64,000 nucleotides of DNA from Rhodoblastus sp963736175 (GTDB taxonomy: Bacteria; Pseudomonadota; Alphaproteobacteria; Rhizobiales; Beijerinckiaceae): the NCBI GenBank assembly GCA_963736175.1, contig CAVTNU010000010.1, positions 115,600-179,599 of the forward strand. Reading direction: 5' to 3'. The first letter of the stretch is position 1. Every line of letters starts with the position of its first letter. The notes under the pieces are model-generated. The model saw only the letters and a list, made by a program, of their open reading frames with translations, had not been told where the DNA came from and ran no database searches. Positions 18,133 through 26,835 of this stretch are shown in pieces. Position numbers and translations under genes: made by a program.

Positions 18133-18846
18133 ATGCCATTTTCCCACGCTCAATACCTGCCGATCGCGCTTCCAATTTTCGTGCTGTTTGGGTTGGCGCT
18201 GGGCTTTCTCCTGGTGCTTATCCAGGTTCGCGTCCTCAGTTATGCGTACGCGCGGCTAGGCATGAGCTCCGGCGCCGTGTTCCTGTTGTTGTTCGGCTCG
18301 CTGATCGGCAGCTACATCAATATTCCGATCGCGGTGCTGGGCCAGGAGCCCATGATGAGCGAGGGCGAAGTGACGTATTTCGGCATGCGTTACATCGTGC
18401 CAATGATCGTCGGTTCGCCTGGGGTGATCCTCGCCGTGAACGTCGGCGGCGCCGTCATCCCGACCTTGCTGTCGTTTTATCTGCTGTTGAAAGGCCAGAT
18501 TTTGGGGCGCGGCTTGATCGCTGTCGCCTGCGTCACAATCGTCTGCCATGCGGTTGCGCAGCCGGTGCCGGGCGTGGGCATCGCGATCCCGACCTTGGTT
18601 CCGCCGATCGCCGCGGCTTTGGTCGCCGCGGTCGTTTCCTGGCGCAATGCGGCGGCGATCGCCTACGCCAGCGGCAGTCTCGGCGTGCTGATCGGCGCCG
18701 ACCTGCTCAACCTGGACAAACTTCGCGGTCTTGGCGCCCCGGTCGCGTCGATCGGCGGCGCCGGCACCTTCGACGGCATTTTCGTGACGGGCTTGCTCGC
18801 CGTCCTGCTGGCCAGCCTGACCGGAGGCAAGGCGATGAACGCATAA
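18133..18846 (+). CDS. DUF1614 family membrane protein
   Basis: A protein of 237 residues with about seven hydrophobic segments and almost no long soluble region. It shows LLFGSLIGSYINIPIA near residue 60, and later VNVGGAVIPTLLSFYLL, AVAQPVPGVGIAIPTLVPP and a C-terminal SIGGAGTFDGIFVTGLLAVLLA. These glycine- and proline-rich loops are typical of DUF1614, an integral-membrane family of unknown function found in archaea and proteobacteria. The GGAGTFDGIFVTG motif near the end is characteristic. No neighbours indicate a role; it stands alone after the two tRNA genes. Confidence 0.8.
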   Translation: MPFSHAQYLPIALPIFVLFGLALGFLLVLIQVRVLSYAYARLGMSSGAVFLLLFGSLIGSYINIPIAVLGQEPMMSEGEVTYFGMRYIVPMIVGSPGVILAVNVGGAVIPTLLSFYLLLKGQILGRGLIAVACVTIVCHAVAQPVPGVGIAIPTLVPPIAAALVAAVVSWRNAAAIAYASGSLGVLIGADLLNLDKLRGLGAPVASIGGAGTFDGIFVTGLLAVLLASLTGGKAMNA

Positions 18847-19044
18847 CGACTGCGGGATGGCGTTTGTCTTTGACTGTTTAGCAATGCGGGACATGTTCGA
18901 TTACGTCGCGATATTCTATCGTCCCATACCAAGCGCGTCGGATACGGAATGCCGTCGCCACTCGACAGCAAACAGCGGATGAAAACCGCGACAGAAGACG
19001 TCTAGAAAACGCGGGACCATTTGCTCCCGGCCATAGGAGTTGGG

Positions 19045-19509
19045 ATGAGATTCGTCGTCAGCGCCGTTCTGCCCTTGTTGCTTGTTGTCGCCAGCGTTGT
19101 CGGCGCGCGCGCGGAATCGAAGTCGTCCCGCGTGTTCGACTGTTCCCTCGGCGGCAAACGCGTTTCCGTGACGAAGTCGGGCGATCGCTTTACCTACCAT
19201 TTCGGGACCGCCGCGAAGGATGACATGTCGATCACAGGCGACCATTCGGCCGCCAACATCTTTCAGATGGAGCAGCGCTTCACGGGACCGGAGAGCCAAC
19301 TCAGGTTCACGAACGGTGAATTCAGCTACATCGTCTATAGCGCTGAAGCCAACGCCAACGTCGGCGCGAGGTCGACCGCCGGTCTGGTCGTCATGCGTGG
19401 GACAAAAGTTATCTCGCACAAGTTGTGTTCAAGGTTCACCGAGATGCACACCTTCGATAACGGCTTTTTGTCGCTGCCCGAGGATACCGAGACCTACTCG
19501 GCGATGTAG
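19045..19509 (+). CDS. Secreted hypothetical protein
   Basis: A 154-residue protein with a signal peptide (MRFVVSAVLPLLLVVASVV, cleavage after an ARA motif near residue 24). The mature domain is beta-rich with two cysteines, FDCSLGG and KLCSRF, that probably form a disulfide. ATG 19045 is chosen over TTG 19021 because AGGAGT lies 4-5 bases before it and the signal peptide starts there. I do not recognise the family. It is followed, on the opposite strand, by the bacterioferritin pair. Confidence 0.7.
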   Translation: MRFVVSAVLPLLLVVASVVGARAESKSSRVFDCSLGGKRVSVTKSGDRFTYHFGTAAKDDMSITGDHSAANIFQMEQRFTGPESQLRFTNGEFSYIVYSAEANANVGARSTAGLVVMRGTKVISHKLCSRFTEMHTFDNGFLSLPEDTETYSAM

Positions 19510-19612
19510 GTTAGCCGTGGATGGCGGACGCCGCGCTCGTGCGCCTTCCGGTCGCCTATGATGTCGAAATCACCCTGCGTGGCTCGTTCCGAGAATTTTC
19601 CGCAACGCCGGT

Positions 19613-20092
19613 TCAGCTTTTCGCTTCGCCGATGTGCTTTTGGGCGTAGAGCGGCAGACCGATCTGCTTGATCAGCTCCTGCTGGGTTTCGAGAAAGTCG
19701 ATATGGCGCTCCTCATCAGCGAGGATTTTCTCGAACAGATCCTTCGAGATGCGATCGCCGACCGAAACGGCGTGATTGGCCGCCTCGACATAAAGGTTGC
19801 GCGCCGCGATCTCGGTGGCGAGATCGCAGGCGACGATCTCCTCGATAGTCTGGCCGATGCGGAGCGGATCGAGCGTCTGGAGGTTCGGAAACCCCTCAAG
19901 GAACAGAATGCGCGCCGTGAATTTGTCGGCGTGCTCCATTTCCTCGATGGATTCGGCGCGCCACGTCTTGGCGAGGTCGTGGTAGCCCCAATTTTCCAGC
20001 AGGCGGAAATGCAACCAATATTGGTTGATTGCGGTCAACTCGCTGCGCAGGCCACGATTGAGGTAGTCGATGACGGTTGGATCGCCTTGCAT
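19613..20092 (-). CDS. bfr: Bacterioferritin
   Basis: A 159-residue haem-containing ferritin that oxidises Fe(II) and stores it as a mineral inside a 24-subunit cage. The di-iron ferroxidase ligands are present: E18, E51 and H54 (in ESIEEMEHADKF), the CDLATE glutamate near 94, and DEERHIDFLE near 127-130. Met52, the axial ligand of the inter-subunit haem, is present, which separates it from haem-free ferritins. The bfd gene lies 17 bases upstream and an Irr-type operator precedes both, so the pair is almost certainly one iron-regulated operon. Confidence 0.96.
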   Translation of the reverse strand: MQGDPTVIDYLNRGLRSELTAINQYWLHFRLLENWGYHDLAKTWRAESIEEMEHADKFTARILFLEGFPNLQTLDPLRIGQTIEEIVACDLATEIAARNLYVEAANHAVSVGDRISKDLFEKILADEERHIDFLETQQELIKQIGLPLYAQKHIGEAKS

Positions 20093-20109
20093 CGCTCTGT
20101 CCTTCCAAA

Positions 20110-20319
20110 TCAGGTGGTCGCCGCGAGCGCGGGCTCCTGAGCCAGCGCCTTGGCTGCGCTCTCGTCAATTATGGCGCGCAGATTGTCGACGCAGCGGCCG
20201 CAGCACTGTCGGCGGGCGAGGGCGCGATAAATATCGGCCACGGTGCAACGCTCGCGGCACTCTTCAATGTAGCGCTTGACGTCGTGGTCTGAAAGCACAT
20301 TGCATGAGCAGATAATCAT
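20110..20319 (-). CDS. bfd: Bacterioferritin-associated ferredoxin
   Basis: A 69-residue protein with the BFD [2Fe-2S] fold: CSC at residues 4-6 and a second cysteine pair in RRQCCGRC (39/40 and 43) give the CxC...CxxC ligand set. In well-studied species Bfd binds bacterioferritin and passes electrons to its haem, so that stored Fe(III) is released as Fe(II). It is the first gene of a bfd-bfr operon, with a GGGGCGAG ribosome site and the Irr-type element about 105 bases ahead of its ATG. Confidence 0.95.
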   Translation of the reverse strand: MIICSCNVLSDHDVKRYIEECRERCTVADIYRALARRQCCGRCVDNLRAIIDESAAKALAQEPALAATT

Positions 20320-20424
20320 TCTCGCCCCGTAGCGCGATCAAATGCAGGGCGCCGAATGACGGACGCCGTTGGCTCACCCAAAGGATGCCGGGCGCGAAGG
20401 CGAAGGTAAAGCGGCAATCATCGT

Positions 20425-20441
20425 TTTGGAACAATTCTAAA
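20425..20441 (-). promoter_or_regulatory. Irr-type iron control element before bfd-bfr
   Basis: TTTGGAACAATTCTAAA matches the alphaproteobacterial iron control element TTTAGAANNNTTCTAAA with one mismatch and is a near-perfect inverted repeat. It lies about 105 bases upstream of bfd, in the gap between this operon and the preceding gene. Irr represses iron-storage genes when haem and iron are scarce, which fits the target. Confidence 0.72.
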
Positions 20442-20498
20442 ATATGCCGGCGCCAGCGGCGCGCCGGACGACCTCGCGGGCTGCATGGAGTTGTCCCC

Positions 20499-20816
20499 TT
20501 ATATCCCGCCGTGAAGCGGGGCGAACGCGTGGGCGAGCATGATCGACATAATCGCGACGCCCGCGCCGAAGACGAGCGCGTGCCTGGTGTCGCGCAGGTC
20601 GAAGTGGCCGACCCGGCAGACGAGCAGGTAGCCGACGACAAGGTTGAACAGGCCCCAAAGGATATTGACCATCGCCGAGGACAGGCCAATTCCTGGCGGC
20701 GAGGCGAAGGGACTTTGGAAGGCGTTCCCGGACAGGCCGTTGATGAGGTGGGGCAGCGCGTTGGTGAGGAACGCCCCCGCGAAAAAATAGGCCACATAAT
20801 GATACCAGCGCATCAA
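20499..20816 (-). CDS. Small conserved membrane protein
   Basis: A 105-residue protein with three hydrophobic segments: HYVAYFFAGAFLTNALPHL (~6-24), MVNILWGLFNLVVGYLLV (~49-66) and LVFGAGVAIMSIMLAHAFA (~81-99). Proteins of this size with a 'NALPHLINGLSG' motif occur in rhizobia and relatives as hypothetical membrane proteins. No function is known to me. A purine-rich GGGAAAGGGGG stretch precedes the ATG. It reads toward the bfd-bfr operon but is separated by 179 bases and the Irr box. Confidence 0.7.
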   Translation of the reverse strand: MMRWYHYVAYFFAGAFLTNALPHLINGLSGNAFQSPFASPPGIGLSSAMVNILWGLFNLVVGYLLVCRVGHFDLRDTRHALVFGAGVAIMSIMLAHAFAPLHGGI

Positions 20817-21072
20817 TGCCCCCTTTCCCAGTCAGTTCCCCGGCGTCCAGAAACCGGCGTTTCCCAGATGGGCGGCCTTCCGCGCCCTGATCGGCGCCAG
20901 TGTAGCCGGGCGCCGGCGCAACCGGAAGACGACATGGCGTGATAACGGCCTCCATCGCGGCGGGATCACCCCCAATCCCAGGCTAACCGCATGTCGCGAC
21001 GCACTCGCGCGAGGACCAGCGTTGGCAAGATGAGCGCGCGCGCCTAGACTGAAGCGCAAATTGGGGGGCGAC

Positions 21073-22662
21073 ATGGAAGAGAGCGGCGCGGCGCGGCCGG
21101 CGGGCGATGAACTATTGCTCGCGCTCGATGTCGGCACCCAGAGCGCGCGCGCGTTGCTGTTCGATCTTGCCGGCGCGCTCATCGACAAGGCGCAGGTTCC
21201 GCTCGATATCTATCGCTCGCCCAAGCCCGGCTGGCACGAGTGCGACGCCGAGGCGGTATGGGATAAGTTGACGGAAGCCTGCCGGCGCCTGTGGGTGGCG
21301 CGGCCCTACGAGCGCGAGCGCATCCGCGGTGTCGCCTTGACGACGCAGCGCGGCACGGTCGTGCCCGTCGACGCCGAGGCGCGGCCGCTTGCTCCCGCCA
21401 TCACCTGGCTTGACCAGCGGCGCGCGGTCCATCCGGCGCGCATGCCGCTGCATTGGCGCGCCGCCTTCGCCGTCTCCGGGGCCGGCAAGGTGTTCCGCCG
21501 CTTCGCGCGCGAGGCCGAAGCGCGCTGGCTCGCCGACAACATGCCGGAAACCTTGGAGCGCGCGCATAAATACCTGCTGCTGTCGGGCTATCTGCATCGC
21601 AAGCTGACCGGGCGTTTCGTCGATTCCGTCGGCGCGCAGGTCGGCTTCATCCCGTTCGACTACAAGCGCCAGCGCTGGGCCGCTGACGGCGACTGGCGCT
21701 GGCCGGCGCTGAGCCTGAGGCCGGAGCAGATGCCGGACCTCGCGCCGGTGGGCGCTCAACTGGGGACGATTTGCGCCGAGGCCGCCACGGCGACGGGCAT
21801 TCCTGTCGACCTGCCGGTCATCGCCGCCGCCGCCGACAAGGCGAGCGGCAATCTAGGCTCGGGAAGCCTCTCGCAGAATGTCGGCGCGATCTCCTACGGC
21901 ACCACGGCGACCATCGCCATTCGCTCGCCCCGGTACTTCGAGGCGGTGCCGCTGGGGCCCGCCTATCCGTCCGCCGCCCCCGGCCTGTGGGATTGCGAGG
22001 TGCAGATCTTCCGCGGCTATTGGATGGTCGGCTGGTTTCGCGACGAATTCGCCGATCGCGAAAAGGCCGAGGCGGCGCGCCGCAACATCACGCCGGAGAG
22101 TCTTTTCGACGAGCTTGTCGATTCCGCGCCGCCCGGCGCGCTTGGCCTCACCTTGCAGCCATACTGGACGCCGGGCGTCAGCTTCCCGCCCTCGGCGGCG
22201 AAGGGCGCCATCATCGGCTTCGGCGACGCGCACGGTCGCGCGCATATCTATCGCGCGATTCTGGAGGGCATGGCTTACGCCCTGCGGGACGGGTGCGAGC
22301 GCATTGAGACGAAGAGCGGCGTCAAGATGACGGAGTTGCGCGTCTCCGGCGGCGGCGCGCAATCGGACGCGGCTCTGCAGATCACCGCCGACGTGTTCGC
22401 GTTGCCGACGGGCCGTCCCCACACGGTCGAGACCGCCGGCCTTGGCGCGGCGATCGCCTGCGCGGTCGGGCTCGGGCTCTACGCCGATTTCGACGCGGCG
22501 ACGGCGGCGATGACGCGCGTGGCCCGCTGGTTCGCGCCCGATCGCGACCGCATCGAACTCTACGACGCGCTCTATCGCCAGGTCTACCAACGCATGTATC
22601 CGCGCCTGGCTCCGCTCTACGCCGCGATCCAGCGTATCACCGGCTATCCAGAGGTGTTGTGA
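21073..22662 (+). CDS. FGGY-family carbohydrate kinase
   Basis: A sugar or polyol kinase of 529 residues in the ASKHA fold. The N-terminal domain opens with LLLALDVGTQSARALLFD (phosphate 1) and carries ALTTQRGTVVPVD and AITWLDQRRA, the substrate-side region. The C-terminal domain has GAISYGTTATIAI (phosphate 2), EGMAYALRDGCERIE, and the adenosine motif LRVSGGGAQSDAALQITADV. It is closer to the YgcE-like uncharacterised kinases than to GlpK or XylB, so the substrate is open. The ATG at 21073 follows a GGGGGG stretch; TTG 21061 is a weaker alternative. No sugar transporter or dehydrogenase adjoins it. Confidence 0.85.
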   Translation: MEESGAARPAGDELLLALDVGTQSARALLFDLAGALIDKAQVPLDIYRSPKPGWHECDAEAVWDKLTEACRRLWVARPYERERIRGVALTTQRGTVVPVDAEARPLAPAITWLDQRRAVHPARMPLHWRAAFAVSGAGKVFRRFAREAEARWLADNMPETLERAHKYLLLSGYLHRKLTGRFVDSVGAQVGFIPFDYKRQRWAADGDWRWPALSLRPEQMPDLAPVGAQLGTICAEAATATGIPVDLPVIAAAADKASGNLGSGSLSQNVGAISYGTTATIAIRSPRYFEAVPLGPAYPSAAPGLWDCEVQIFRGYWMVGWFRDEFADREKAEAARRNITPESLFDELVDSAPPGALGLTLQPYWTPGVSFPPSAAKGAIIGFGDAHGRAHIYRAILEGMAYALRDGCERIETKSGVKMTELRVSGGGAQSDAALQITADVFALPTGRPHTVETAGLGAAIACAVGLGLYADFDAATAAMTRVARWFAPDRDRIELYDALYRQVYQRMYPRLAPLYAAIQRITGYPEVL

Positions 22663-22685
22663 GAGGCGGGGCAGGGCCGTTCGCG

Positions 22686-23720
22686 CTAACCGCCGGTGAG
22701 GTTCATGTGGCGGGCGAACGCGGGTTCGGCGCCCAGCCGCTGCGCGACGAAATCATGCCCGCGCGGCTTTTGCCGGATCGCCGCGTCGATGGCGGCGAAC
22801 AGCGCGGCGTCGTCGGGCGAGCCGCGCAGCGGCGCGCGCAGGTCGACGCGATCTTCCTGGCCCAGGCACATATAGAGCGCGCCGGTGCAGGTGACGCGCA
22901 CGCGGTTGCAGGATTCGCAGAAATTATGGCTCAGCGGCGTGATCAGGCCGAGCCGTCCGCCGGTCTCCTTCACCCGCATGTAGCGCGCCGGCCCGCCGGT
23001 GACATGGAGGATCGGTTCGAAGGCGAAGCGCTCGGACAGGGTCGAAACGACGTCGTCGAGCGAGATGAATTGCTCGGAGCGCGCGTACATGTCTTCGCCG
23101 AGCGGCATCACCTCGATGAAGGTCAGGTCCATGCCGCGCCCATGCGCCCACTCGAGCAACCGAACGAATTCGTCGTCGTTGACGCCTTTCAGCGCCACCG
23201 TATTGATCTTGACCGCGAGGCCGGCGGCCCGCGCGGCGTCGACGCCGGCCAACACCTTATCGAGCGAGCCCCGGCGGGTGATGGCGCGGAACTTTTCGGG
23301 ATCGAGCGTGTCCAGCGAAATATTGACGCGCTTAACGCCGCAATCGGCGAGTTCGGCGGCATAGCGCGGCAGTTGCGAGCCGTTGGTGGTCAAGGTCAGC
23401 TCGTCCAGCGCGCCGCTGGCGATGTGGCTTCCGAGCGAATGGAACAACGTCATGACGCCGTGTCGCACCAGCGGTTCGCCGCCGGTGATCCGCAATTTGC
23501 GCACGCCGCGCGCGACAAAGGCGGAACAGAGCCTGTTCAGTTCCTCCAGCGACAGCAGATCCTTCTTGGGCAGAAGGACCATGTCCTCGGACATGCAATA
23601 GACGCAGCGGAAGTCGCAGCGATCGGTTACCGAAACGCGCACGTAATCCACATGTCGGCCGAATGGGTCGATAAGACGCGACCCCTCGCTCGCTCCGATT
23701 GTCCAGTTTTCGCTGTTCAT
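22686..23720 (-). CDS. moaA: GTP 3',8-cyclase MoaA (molybdopterin synthesis)
   Basis: A radical-SAM enzyme that, with MoaC, turns GTP into cyclic pyranopterin monophosphate, the first step of molybdenum cofactor synthesis. The N-terminal cluster motif CxxxCxxC is in DRCDFRCVYCM, and ITGGEPLVR is the SAM-binding region. The second [4Fe-4S] site, CxxC-x13-C, is complete in the C-terminal third (starting FCESCNRVRV). The protein ends in GG, the conserved tail needed for activity. I choose ATG 23720; GTG 23729 is three codons upstream. No other moa gene is in the window. It converges with the FGGY kinase, 23 bases apart. Confidence 0.96.
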   Translation of the reverse strand: MNSENWTIGASEGSRLIDPFGRHVDYVRVSVTDRCDFRCVYCMSEDMVLLPKKDLLSLEELNRLCSAFVARGVRKLRITGGEPLVRHGVMTLFHSLGSHIASGALDELTLTTNGSQLPRYAAELADCGVKRVNISLDTLDPEKFRAITRRGSLDKVLAGVDAARAAGLAVKINTVALKGVNDDEFVRLLEWAHGRGMDLTFIEVMPLGEDMYARSEQFISLDDVVSTLSERFAFEPILHVTGGPARYMRVKETGGRLGLITPLSHNFCESCNRVRVTCTGALYMCLGQEDRVDLRAPLRGSPDDAALFAAIDAAIRQKPRGHDFVAQRLGAEPAFARHMNLTGG

Positions 23721-23843
23721 CGGACGCACGATAGACGCAAATTGCGGAAAATTTAAGCGGCGATGCCTTGGTCAGGCGAAATTTTCCGGGCATTTTGGCG
23801 GCGACCAACGGCCGGGGACGACGATCGAGGGTGGCCGAAGCCT

Positions 23844-25691
23844 TCAGAAATACGGCATCTGCGCGACAATGGAGCGCGTTCCCGCCAATGTGATATGGCC
23901 GTAGTCGAAATGCATCGGCCCGCCCTCCGGGTCGAACAATTGGCATTGGCCATCCGGGCACTCGATGTCGTAGGCCGACAGGTAGCGCGCCGGCGTCGTG
24001 GCGACCATGCGGGCGATTTCATCGTCGAGCGGTTTGCGATCGGCGACGCGCAAGCGCTCGAGCGCGCCGAGGTCGCCGCGCAGCATCGCGGTGGCGAGCA
24101 GACGCGGGAATTCTCCGGCGTATTCGACGCCCGGTCCGATCACCGTGACCTTGACGCCCCGGTCCGCGAGCAGCCGAATGGTCGCCTCAAGCCGGCCGGT
24201 CTCGCCCTCCAGCCATCGTCCGCCGAGCACGACCGCGTCGACGCGGCGGCGCGCCAGAAACTCGTTCAGCACATAGGGCACGAAATCGTTGCAATGGGCT
24301 TCGGTCGAGACGCCGAGCATCGGCCGGCAAGCCGCGCCGGTCGCCTGCATGACGTTCCAGCCGGGAAAGCGCAACGCGATGGCGCGCCAATATTGCGCCG
24401 CGTGACTGTCGCCGAACACCAGAAGGTTCGGCTTGGTCGCGCTGAGCGCCAGGCAATGTTCGCGATCGAATGTTTCGCCCAGGCTGACGAAACAGCTTCC
24501 CTCGATGAACTGCGCCTTGTGATCGGGGAAAGTTTGGTAGGCGCCATAGGCGGCGACCTTGCGCACGTCGGCCGGCAAGTCGCGCCAGTTGTCGGCGCCG
24601 GTGTCGACGATGGCGGCGCCGGCCAGAAAGAGGCCAAGCGCCGCCGCGCCGCTCGCCAGAACGGCGGTCGGCGGGCCCAGACGAAAGCGCCGCAGGAACC
24701 ATTGCTCGACAAGAAAATAAGACAATGTCGCCGCCGCCAGCGCCGCCAGCACGGCCAGCGCGCCGGTCTGCAGCGTCAGGTCCCGATCGGTTCGCAGACG
24801 GTAGAAGGTGAAGATCGGCCAGTGCCAGAGATAGAGCGAATAGGAAATAGCGCCGAGCGTGCGCATCGGTCTGGCGGCGAGCAGCCGTTCGCTTGACGCG
24901 CCTTCGCCATAGGCGATCAGCAGCGCCGCGCCGCCGCAGGGCGCCAGCGCCCACGGCGCGGGGAAGGCTTCGCCAGCGTGAATCGTAACGAGGCCGATAG
25001 CGATGAGGCCAAGGCCGCCGAGCGCGAGCAAGCCGCGCCAGCGCGGCGAAGGCGCCTTGGGCAGGGCGTCGAGCGCGACGAGACCGCCCAGCGCCAGTTC
25101 CCAGGCGCGGCAGGGCAGCAGGTAGAATGCGCTGTTCGGCGCGGTCCGGGCGAGTTCAAAGCTGAGCAGAAAGGACGCGCTGGCGATAATCGCCAGCGCC
25201 GCACGTAGATGCGCGGCCAAAAAGCGCCGCAGCGCCATCAGCAGCAGCGGGTAGGCTAGATAGAACTGTTCTTCGACGCCGAGCGACCATGTGTGCAGCA
25301 GCGGCAGGGTTTCGGCCGCGCCGTCGAAATAGCCGGCGTGACGCTCGAAATAGATATTGGATACGAAGCCAGCAGCGGCGGCGGCGCTGGCGCTGAGCGA
25401 GCGCACATCCGCCGGCAGCAATAACAGGCATCCGGCGGCCAGCGCGAGACCCAGCATGACGAACAGGGCCGGGAATATCCGCACCACCCGTCGACGGTAG
25501 AAATTCGCCAGGGAGAAGTCGCCCGTCGCCATTTCGCGCGTGATGATCGAGGTGATCAGGAATCCCGATATGACGAAGAAAATATCGACGCCGATAAAAC
25601 CACCGGGGAGGACGCTGACGCCGGCGTGGAACAAGACGATCGGCGCGACGGCGATCGCGCGCAAGCCGTCGATGTCGGGACGATGGTTCAT
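23844..25691 (-). CDS. Membrane O-acyltransferase (OafA/YrhL type) with C-terminal SGNH domain
   Basis: A 615-residue two-domain protein. Residues ~1-375 are the acyltransferase-3 membrane domain: RPDIDGLRAIAV at the start with the typical R/H pair, GGFIGVDIFFVISGFLIT, YRRRVVRIFPAL and SLGVEEQFYLAYPLLL. Residues ~390-615 form a periplasmic SGNH domain with FGDSHAAQYW carrying the catalytic Ser and a C-terminal HFDYGHITLAG in the Asp/His block. Such proteins move acetyl groups across the membrane onto O-antigen, peptidoglycan or other envelope glycans. ATG 25691 is preferred because the family starts there. It diverges from the arabinofuranose-donor cluster 253 bases away, so the modified glycan might be related; that is inference. 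Confidence 0.88.
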   Translation of the reverse strand: MNHRPDIDGLRAIAVAPIVLFHAGVSVLPGGFIGVDIFFVISGFLITSIITREMATGDFSLANFYRRRVVRIFPALFVMLGLALAAGCLLLLPADVRSLSASAAAAAGFVSNIYFERHAGYFDGAAETLPLLHTWSLGVEEQFYLAYPLLLMALRRFLAAHLRAALAIIASASFLLSFELARTAPNSAFYLLPCRAWELALGGLVALDALPKAPSPRWRGLLALGGLGLIAIGLVTIHAGEAFPAPWALAPCGGAALLIAYGEGASSERLLAARPMRTLGAISYSLYLWHWPIFTFYRLRTDRDLTLQTGALAVLAALAAATLSYFLVEQWFLRRFRLGPPTAVLASGAAALGLFLAGAAIVDTGADNWRDLPADVRKVAAYGAYQTFPDHKAQFIEGSCFVSLGETFDREHCLALSATKPNLLVFGDSHAAQYWRAIALRFPGWNVMQATGAACRPMLGVSTEAHCNDFVPYVLNEFLARRRVDAVVLGGRWLEGETGRLEATIRLLADRGVKVTVIGPGVEYAGEFPRLLATAMLRGDLGALERLRVADRKPLDDEIARMVATTPARYLSAYDIECPDGQCQLFDPEGGPMHFDYGHITLAGTRSIVAQMPYF

Positions 25692-25944
25692 GCCGGGATG
25701 TTTCGGTCTTGGGCTCTGGCGCGTTCGAATCAACGGAAATAGAGCATAAATCGGCCCCGGCGCCGAACGCGGGGGCGGGGCGGGCGAGGGAAAGGTCCCG
25801 GCGCCCCAGGCGCGGCGGCCGCGCTGGCGGCGGCGCCAAGTTTAATCTAAATCAAGATTTGGCGCGCTATTGTCGCCGCTGCCGCGGCAGGTCCGGCGCC
25901 GCCCCGGGCGTTCCGGCCGCCATTGCGGGCTTGATTGCGAGGGA

Positions 25945-26835
25945 ATGAAATTGTTTGCGTCATTGCTGAAGCTTGCGCGCCCGCATCAATATGTGAAAAA
26001 CGCCTTCGTATTTCTTGGCCCGATCTTTGGCGGCGTCTGGAGCGGGGGGCTTTTGGTCGATCTCGCCCTGGCTTTCGCCGCGTTTTGCGCGATCGCCAGC
26101 GCCGTTTACGTGGTCAACGACATTTTCGACGTCGAGGCTGATCGCGCCCATCCAATCAAATGCAAAAGGCCGATCGCCAGCGGCGCCGTTTCGTTGGCTC
26201 GCGCTTGGACTTTCGCGGGCGCGCTCGGTCTTCTGGCGCTGCTGCTGTCCGGAATTGTTGGGGGATGGGCTCTCTTTTTCATTCTGTTCTACGCCGCGAT
26301 GAACCTTGGCTACACGCTGCGCTGGAAACACGTCGTCGTTATCGACGTATTTTTGATTTCCCTCGGCTTCATGCTGCGCATCATGATGGGAACCGTCGGT
26401 CTCGGAATTCCGCCTTCGTCCTGGCTGCTGCTGTGCGGATTGATGGTGACCTTGTTCCTGGGCTTCGCCAAAAGGCGCGCGGAACTGATCCTCATCGCGA
26501 AGAACGGCGCGTCGGACGCCCTGTCGACGCGCAAGGTTCTCGAAAATTACAGCGCGGTGATGATCGAACAATATATGTCGATCAGCGCTGCCTGCGCGAT
26601 CCTCGCCTATAGCCTTTATACGATGGCGCCCGAAACGGTGGCGCATCACGGCACCACCTATCTGATTCTGACCGTTCCGTTCGTCATCTACGGCATTTTC
26701 CGCTATCTCTATCTGCTGCACGGCGAACAATACGGCGCCGACGCCTCCCGCGAGATCTTCGCCGATCCGCATTTGCTGGCCACGGGGATCGGTTGGACGG
26801 CGACCGTGGTGGCCGTGCTGGCGTTGCGGCCATGA
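25945..26835 (+). CDS. Decaprenyl-phosphate phosphoribosyltransferase-like UbiA-family protein
   Basis: A 296-residue, nine-helix UbiA-superfamily protein. The first Asp motif, NDIFDVEADRAHPIK, and the second region, YTLRWKHVVVIDVFLIS, plus FAKRRAELILI, resemble mycobacterial DPPR synthase (Rv3806c) rather than the quinone or haem O prenyltransferases. Enzymes of this type transfer 5-phosphoribose from PRPP to polyprenyl phosphate on the cytoplasmic face, the first committed step toward the D-arabinofuranose donor. The presence of DprE1- and DprE2-like genes three and four places downstream makes this assignment strong. The stop overlaps the next start (ATGA). ATG 25945 fits the family start MKLFASLLKLARPHQYVKN. 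Confidence 0.85.
   Translation: MKLFASLLKLARPHQYVKNAFVFLGPIFGGVWSGGLLVDLALAFAAFCAIASAVYVVNDIFDVEADRAHPIKCKRPIASGAVSLARAWTFAGALGLLALLLSGIVGGWALFFILFYAAMNLGYTLRWKHVVVIDVFLISLGFMLRIMMGTVGLGIPPSSWLLLCGLMVTLFLGFAKRRAELILIAKNGASDALSTRKVLENYSAVMIEQYMSISAACAILAYSLYTMAPETVAHHGTTYLILTVPFVIYGIFRYLYLLHGEQYGADASREIFADPHLLATGIGWTATVVAVLALRP

Noticed and set aside
20817..21072. Possible riboswitch upstream of the small membrane protein or FGGY kinase
   Set aside because: Several GC hairpins are present, but no cobalamin, SAM, TPP or other conserved core was found on either strand.
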